A DNA stretch of 38,047 nt. It comes from a virus. This document shows positions 36,351-38,047 of the stretch, one piece after another. How positions within the stretch are numbered: position 1 is the stretch's first letter; every line of letters starts with the position of its first letter. A program made the position numbers and the translations under genes. The notes beneath the pieces were generated by a model. It was given only the letters and a program-made list of their open reading frames with translations, was not told the DNA's origin and did no database searches. The stretch lies in IMG/VR virus record IMGVR_UViG_3300028608_000043, positions 1 through 38,047 of that record, one strand, 5' to 3'.

Positions 36351-37771
36351 TTGATCACGTCCAGCGCGTACCAGAACGACCATTCGTTAGCGATCACCAT
36401 AGACCAGAACAGCCAGGCCCACAGACCGCAAGCCACCGCGCAGATGCCCCCATAGAGTGGCAACCGGAAGTGGCTCCGTCCACCTAAGGCATACAAAACA
36501 CCAATCGTGCCTGTAGCCGTAGGGGCCATGAAGCTAAAGTCAACGGAGAAGCCTGTCATCATAATCCAGGGCACAGGGTTGAGCCCCACCGATGGTAATG
36601 CTGTCGTCAGCAACGGGATCAGCATGCCGGCCGTTCCAGTATCGGAAGCAACCTGGGCCATACTAATACACAACGCCACCCAGAGACCCACCGATACGAA
36701 GGGCTCGTAGCTCCAGATATTCCCAACCAGGTCCAGTACCTGCTGGCCCGCCCCGACCACACCAACCAGCGTGGATACACTCATCGCAATCGGCCACACA
36801 CTAACCGCGTGGATAGGGAACTGCTTCAAAGCTTTAAGCGGCAGCACCATACCTACCTTTGGGACCCAAAGCGCCAACGTGACAACCAACAAACCTACGT
36901 ATATCCACGGCAGGCTGAATGGCAACCAAGGCCGGACGTAGGGGAGACCAACGGCTAGCGCGAGCAGGACAGCCACCACCTTCTCGTGACGCGACCAGGG
37001 CTTAGGATGTGCGATCATATTAACCCGATCAGCAAACCTAAAATGCCTCCCACCCAAGGCCAGCACCCAAAATACAGCAGCGATGATTATCAAGCAGACC
37101 GTGGTTGGAAGCAGCATCCTAAGCGTAAATGACAGGGCCGTCACTTCGCCACCTAGCACCTTGTTTAGGCCCGCCCAGGTTATCGCGGCCTGGCCCCCTG
37201 CCATCGGTGTGAGGATGCCCCCTAGGGACGCTCCAATAGCCGTAGCGATAATAAGCAGCATAGCATCCTTGGAGCCTGCCACCGAGTCCAAGTCGTGATA
37301 GCCTGCCCGGTCAAGGATCTTCATAACGATCGGTATCAGTGCTAGGGCCACCACCACGTCCGCCGCGAAGTCCGAGATGATCGTGGAGAACACCAACCAG
37401 AACAGGGTCTGGGCACGCACGCTCGTACCGATCCGGGCAATGAAGAAGAGCGCCATACGCTCCATCAATCCACAGTGGACGGCCGCCACAATAACTACAG
37501 TTGGACCCACGATCAGCAGCAACGCCGGATGGAAGAAGCTCAGCAGTATTGTCGTTATTGGCACCCCCATCAGACCGAAGCCGATGATGGGAATAGCTGC
37601 AGTCCAGAGCACAGGCACCGCCCCACTAGCCCAGTAGATTGCTGCCCAAGCCATCACCCCAATAGCCGCGTAGCTAGGAGCAAGGCTCCAGGTCATCAGG
37701 AACACCGCTGGACCGATGAAGGCTCCTATTATACGACCAGTCTCGAACCTCTGCAGTACGTTCTCAATCAT
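36347..37771 (-). CDS. Multi-span membrane transporter, SLC13/DASS-like (ion transporter superfamily)
   Basis: A protein of 474 residues from the ATG at 37771, with GAGGA before it; the upstream start would be TTG. There are about 11-13 membrane segments. Two related re-entrant motifs occur: GASLGGILTPMAGGQAAITW, and in the second half SDTGTAGMLIPLL with SFMAPTATGTIGVLYALGG. That inverted duplication with a 'TP..G..n' type motif is the mark of the DASS/SLC13 and related ion transporter families that carry dicarboxylates, sulfate, phosphate or arsenite with sodium or protons. Its GTGA overlap with the kinase genes makes it part of the same operon. A transporter of this size in a phage is unusual. 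The substrate is unknown. Confidence 0.75.
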   Translation of the reverse strand: MIENVLQRFETGRIIGAFIGPAVFLMTWSLAPSYAAIGVMAWAAIYWASGAVPVLWTAAIPIIGFGLMGVPITTILLSFFHPALLLIVGPTVVIVAAVHCGLMERMALFFIARIGTSVRAQTLFWLVFSTIISDFAADVVVALALIPIVMKILDRAGYHDLDSVAGSKDAMLLIIATAIGASLGGILTPMAGGQAAITWAGLNKVLGGEVTALSFTLRMLLPTTVCLIIIAAVFWVLALGGRHFRFADRVNMIAHPKPWSRHEKVVAVLLALAVGLPYVRPWLPFSLPWIYVGLLVVTLALWVPKVGMVLPLKALKQFPIHAVSVWPIAMSVSTLVGVVGAGQQVLDLVGNIWSYEPFVSVGLWVALCISMAQVASDTGTAGMLIPLLTTALPSVGLNPVPWIMMTGFSVDFSFMAPTATGTIGVLYALGGRSHFRLPLYGGICAVACGLWAWLFWSMVIANEWSFWYALDVIK

Positions 37772-37782
37772 GGGATCCTCAC

Positions 37783-38047
37783 TTACAGCCAAAAGCCTTT
37801 GCGAATACGGATAGTCTTGTGATCCGCGATCTCTTTAGTAACCTTATAGTGCTGGAGCGCGTAGTCCTGACGACCATCCCACTTCTGAACCTCTCCCAGG
37901 TAACGCGGCGCGAACACCCGCCCTCGGGCCTCCCACACCTCACTAAGCGACATACGAATATTCTGAAGCTGTAACAATTCCTCAGCCTGCTTAATACGTT
38001 CCTGGTCGCGATCAATATCCCGACCGATGTAGTATCGACCCTTAGTC
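37783..38047 (-). CDS. Hypothetical protein, N-terminus off the window edge
   Basis: An open frame from the right edge to TAA at 37785-37783, so the first part lies beyond the window; 87 residues are visible. It reads GRYYIGRDIDRDQERIKQAE and continues MSLSEVWEARGRVFAPRYLG, and ends RIRKGFWL. It is charged and helical then beta. The stop is 11 bases upstream of the transporter start. No family was recognised. Confidence 0.55.
   Translation of the reverse strand, partial: TKGRYYIGRDIDRDQERIKQAEELLQLQNIRMSLSEVWEARGRVFAPRYLGEVQKWDGRQDYALQHYKVTKEIADHKTIRIRKGFWL

Overview
The window is a 38-kb piece of a tailed double-stranded DNA bacteriophage genome. Every gene I support lies on the minus strand, packed with 4-bp ATGA/GTGA stop-start overlaps, so transcription runs from right to left. 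A phage origin is shown by a portal protein, a large terminase subunit, a complete phage-type replisome and many small unknown proteins. No tRNA, rRNA, insertion sequence or integrase was seen. The host cannot be read directly; family resemblances (DUF3597, Mu gp29-like portal, a twin-arginine export signal) suggest a Gram-negative, perhaps proteobacterial, host, which is inference.

Layout, left to right (3' to 5' of transcription): 1-5.9 kb holds beta-rich virion appendage proteins, a DUF115/MptE-like protein and a SAM methyltransferase. 6.1-10.4 kb holds the portal and a large head-associated protein with two ADP-ribosyltransferase-like domains. 10.4-14.5 kb is a run of small membrane, coiled-coil and zinc-binding proteins plus a beta-helix protein, probably the lysis and accessory module. 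14.6-17.7 kb is packaging (TerL and a possible TerS). 17.8-23.6 kb is an accessory region of very small genes. 23.6-31.9 kb is replication and recombination: RecA, ssDNA-binding protein, UvsY-like protein, clamp loader, UDG-PolA fusion polymerase and sliding clamp. 31.9-36.4 kb is nucleotide metabolism: a thymidylate-synthase-type enzyme fused to DUF3310, an HD nucleotidase, a 5-hmdU DNA kinase helical-domain-like protein and two P-loop kinases of the 5-hmdU DNA kinase type. This points to hypermodified thymine in the virion DNA. The right end has an unexpected SLC13/DASS-like membrane transporter and a partial gene.

The standout is a non-coding array at 18581-20510, split in two by one small lysine-rich gene. 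It contains 47 copies of a block close to YGGCACRCT alternating with a block close to YGGGTTRCT, separated by unrelated variable segments that are nearly all 9 nt. The modal period is 36 nt (25 of 45 intervals; 12 more are 37). Two short variable segments per 36-nt unit is the organisation reported for TIGR (tandem interspaced guide RNA) arrays, whose 36-nt tigRNAs guide Nop-domain Tas proteins. It is not a CRISPR array and it does not keep a reading frame. I recognise no Tas protein in the window, so the effector would have to be elsewhere in the genome, in another replicon, or unrecognised.

The given ORF starts are often upstream of the likely real ones; starts here were moved where an ATGA overlap or a Shine-Dalgarno sequence decided it. 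Eight genes that are under 60 codons or cut by the window edges were found by reading the sequence.
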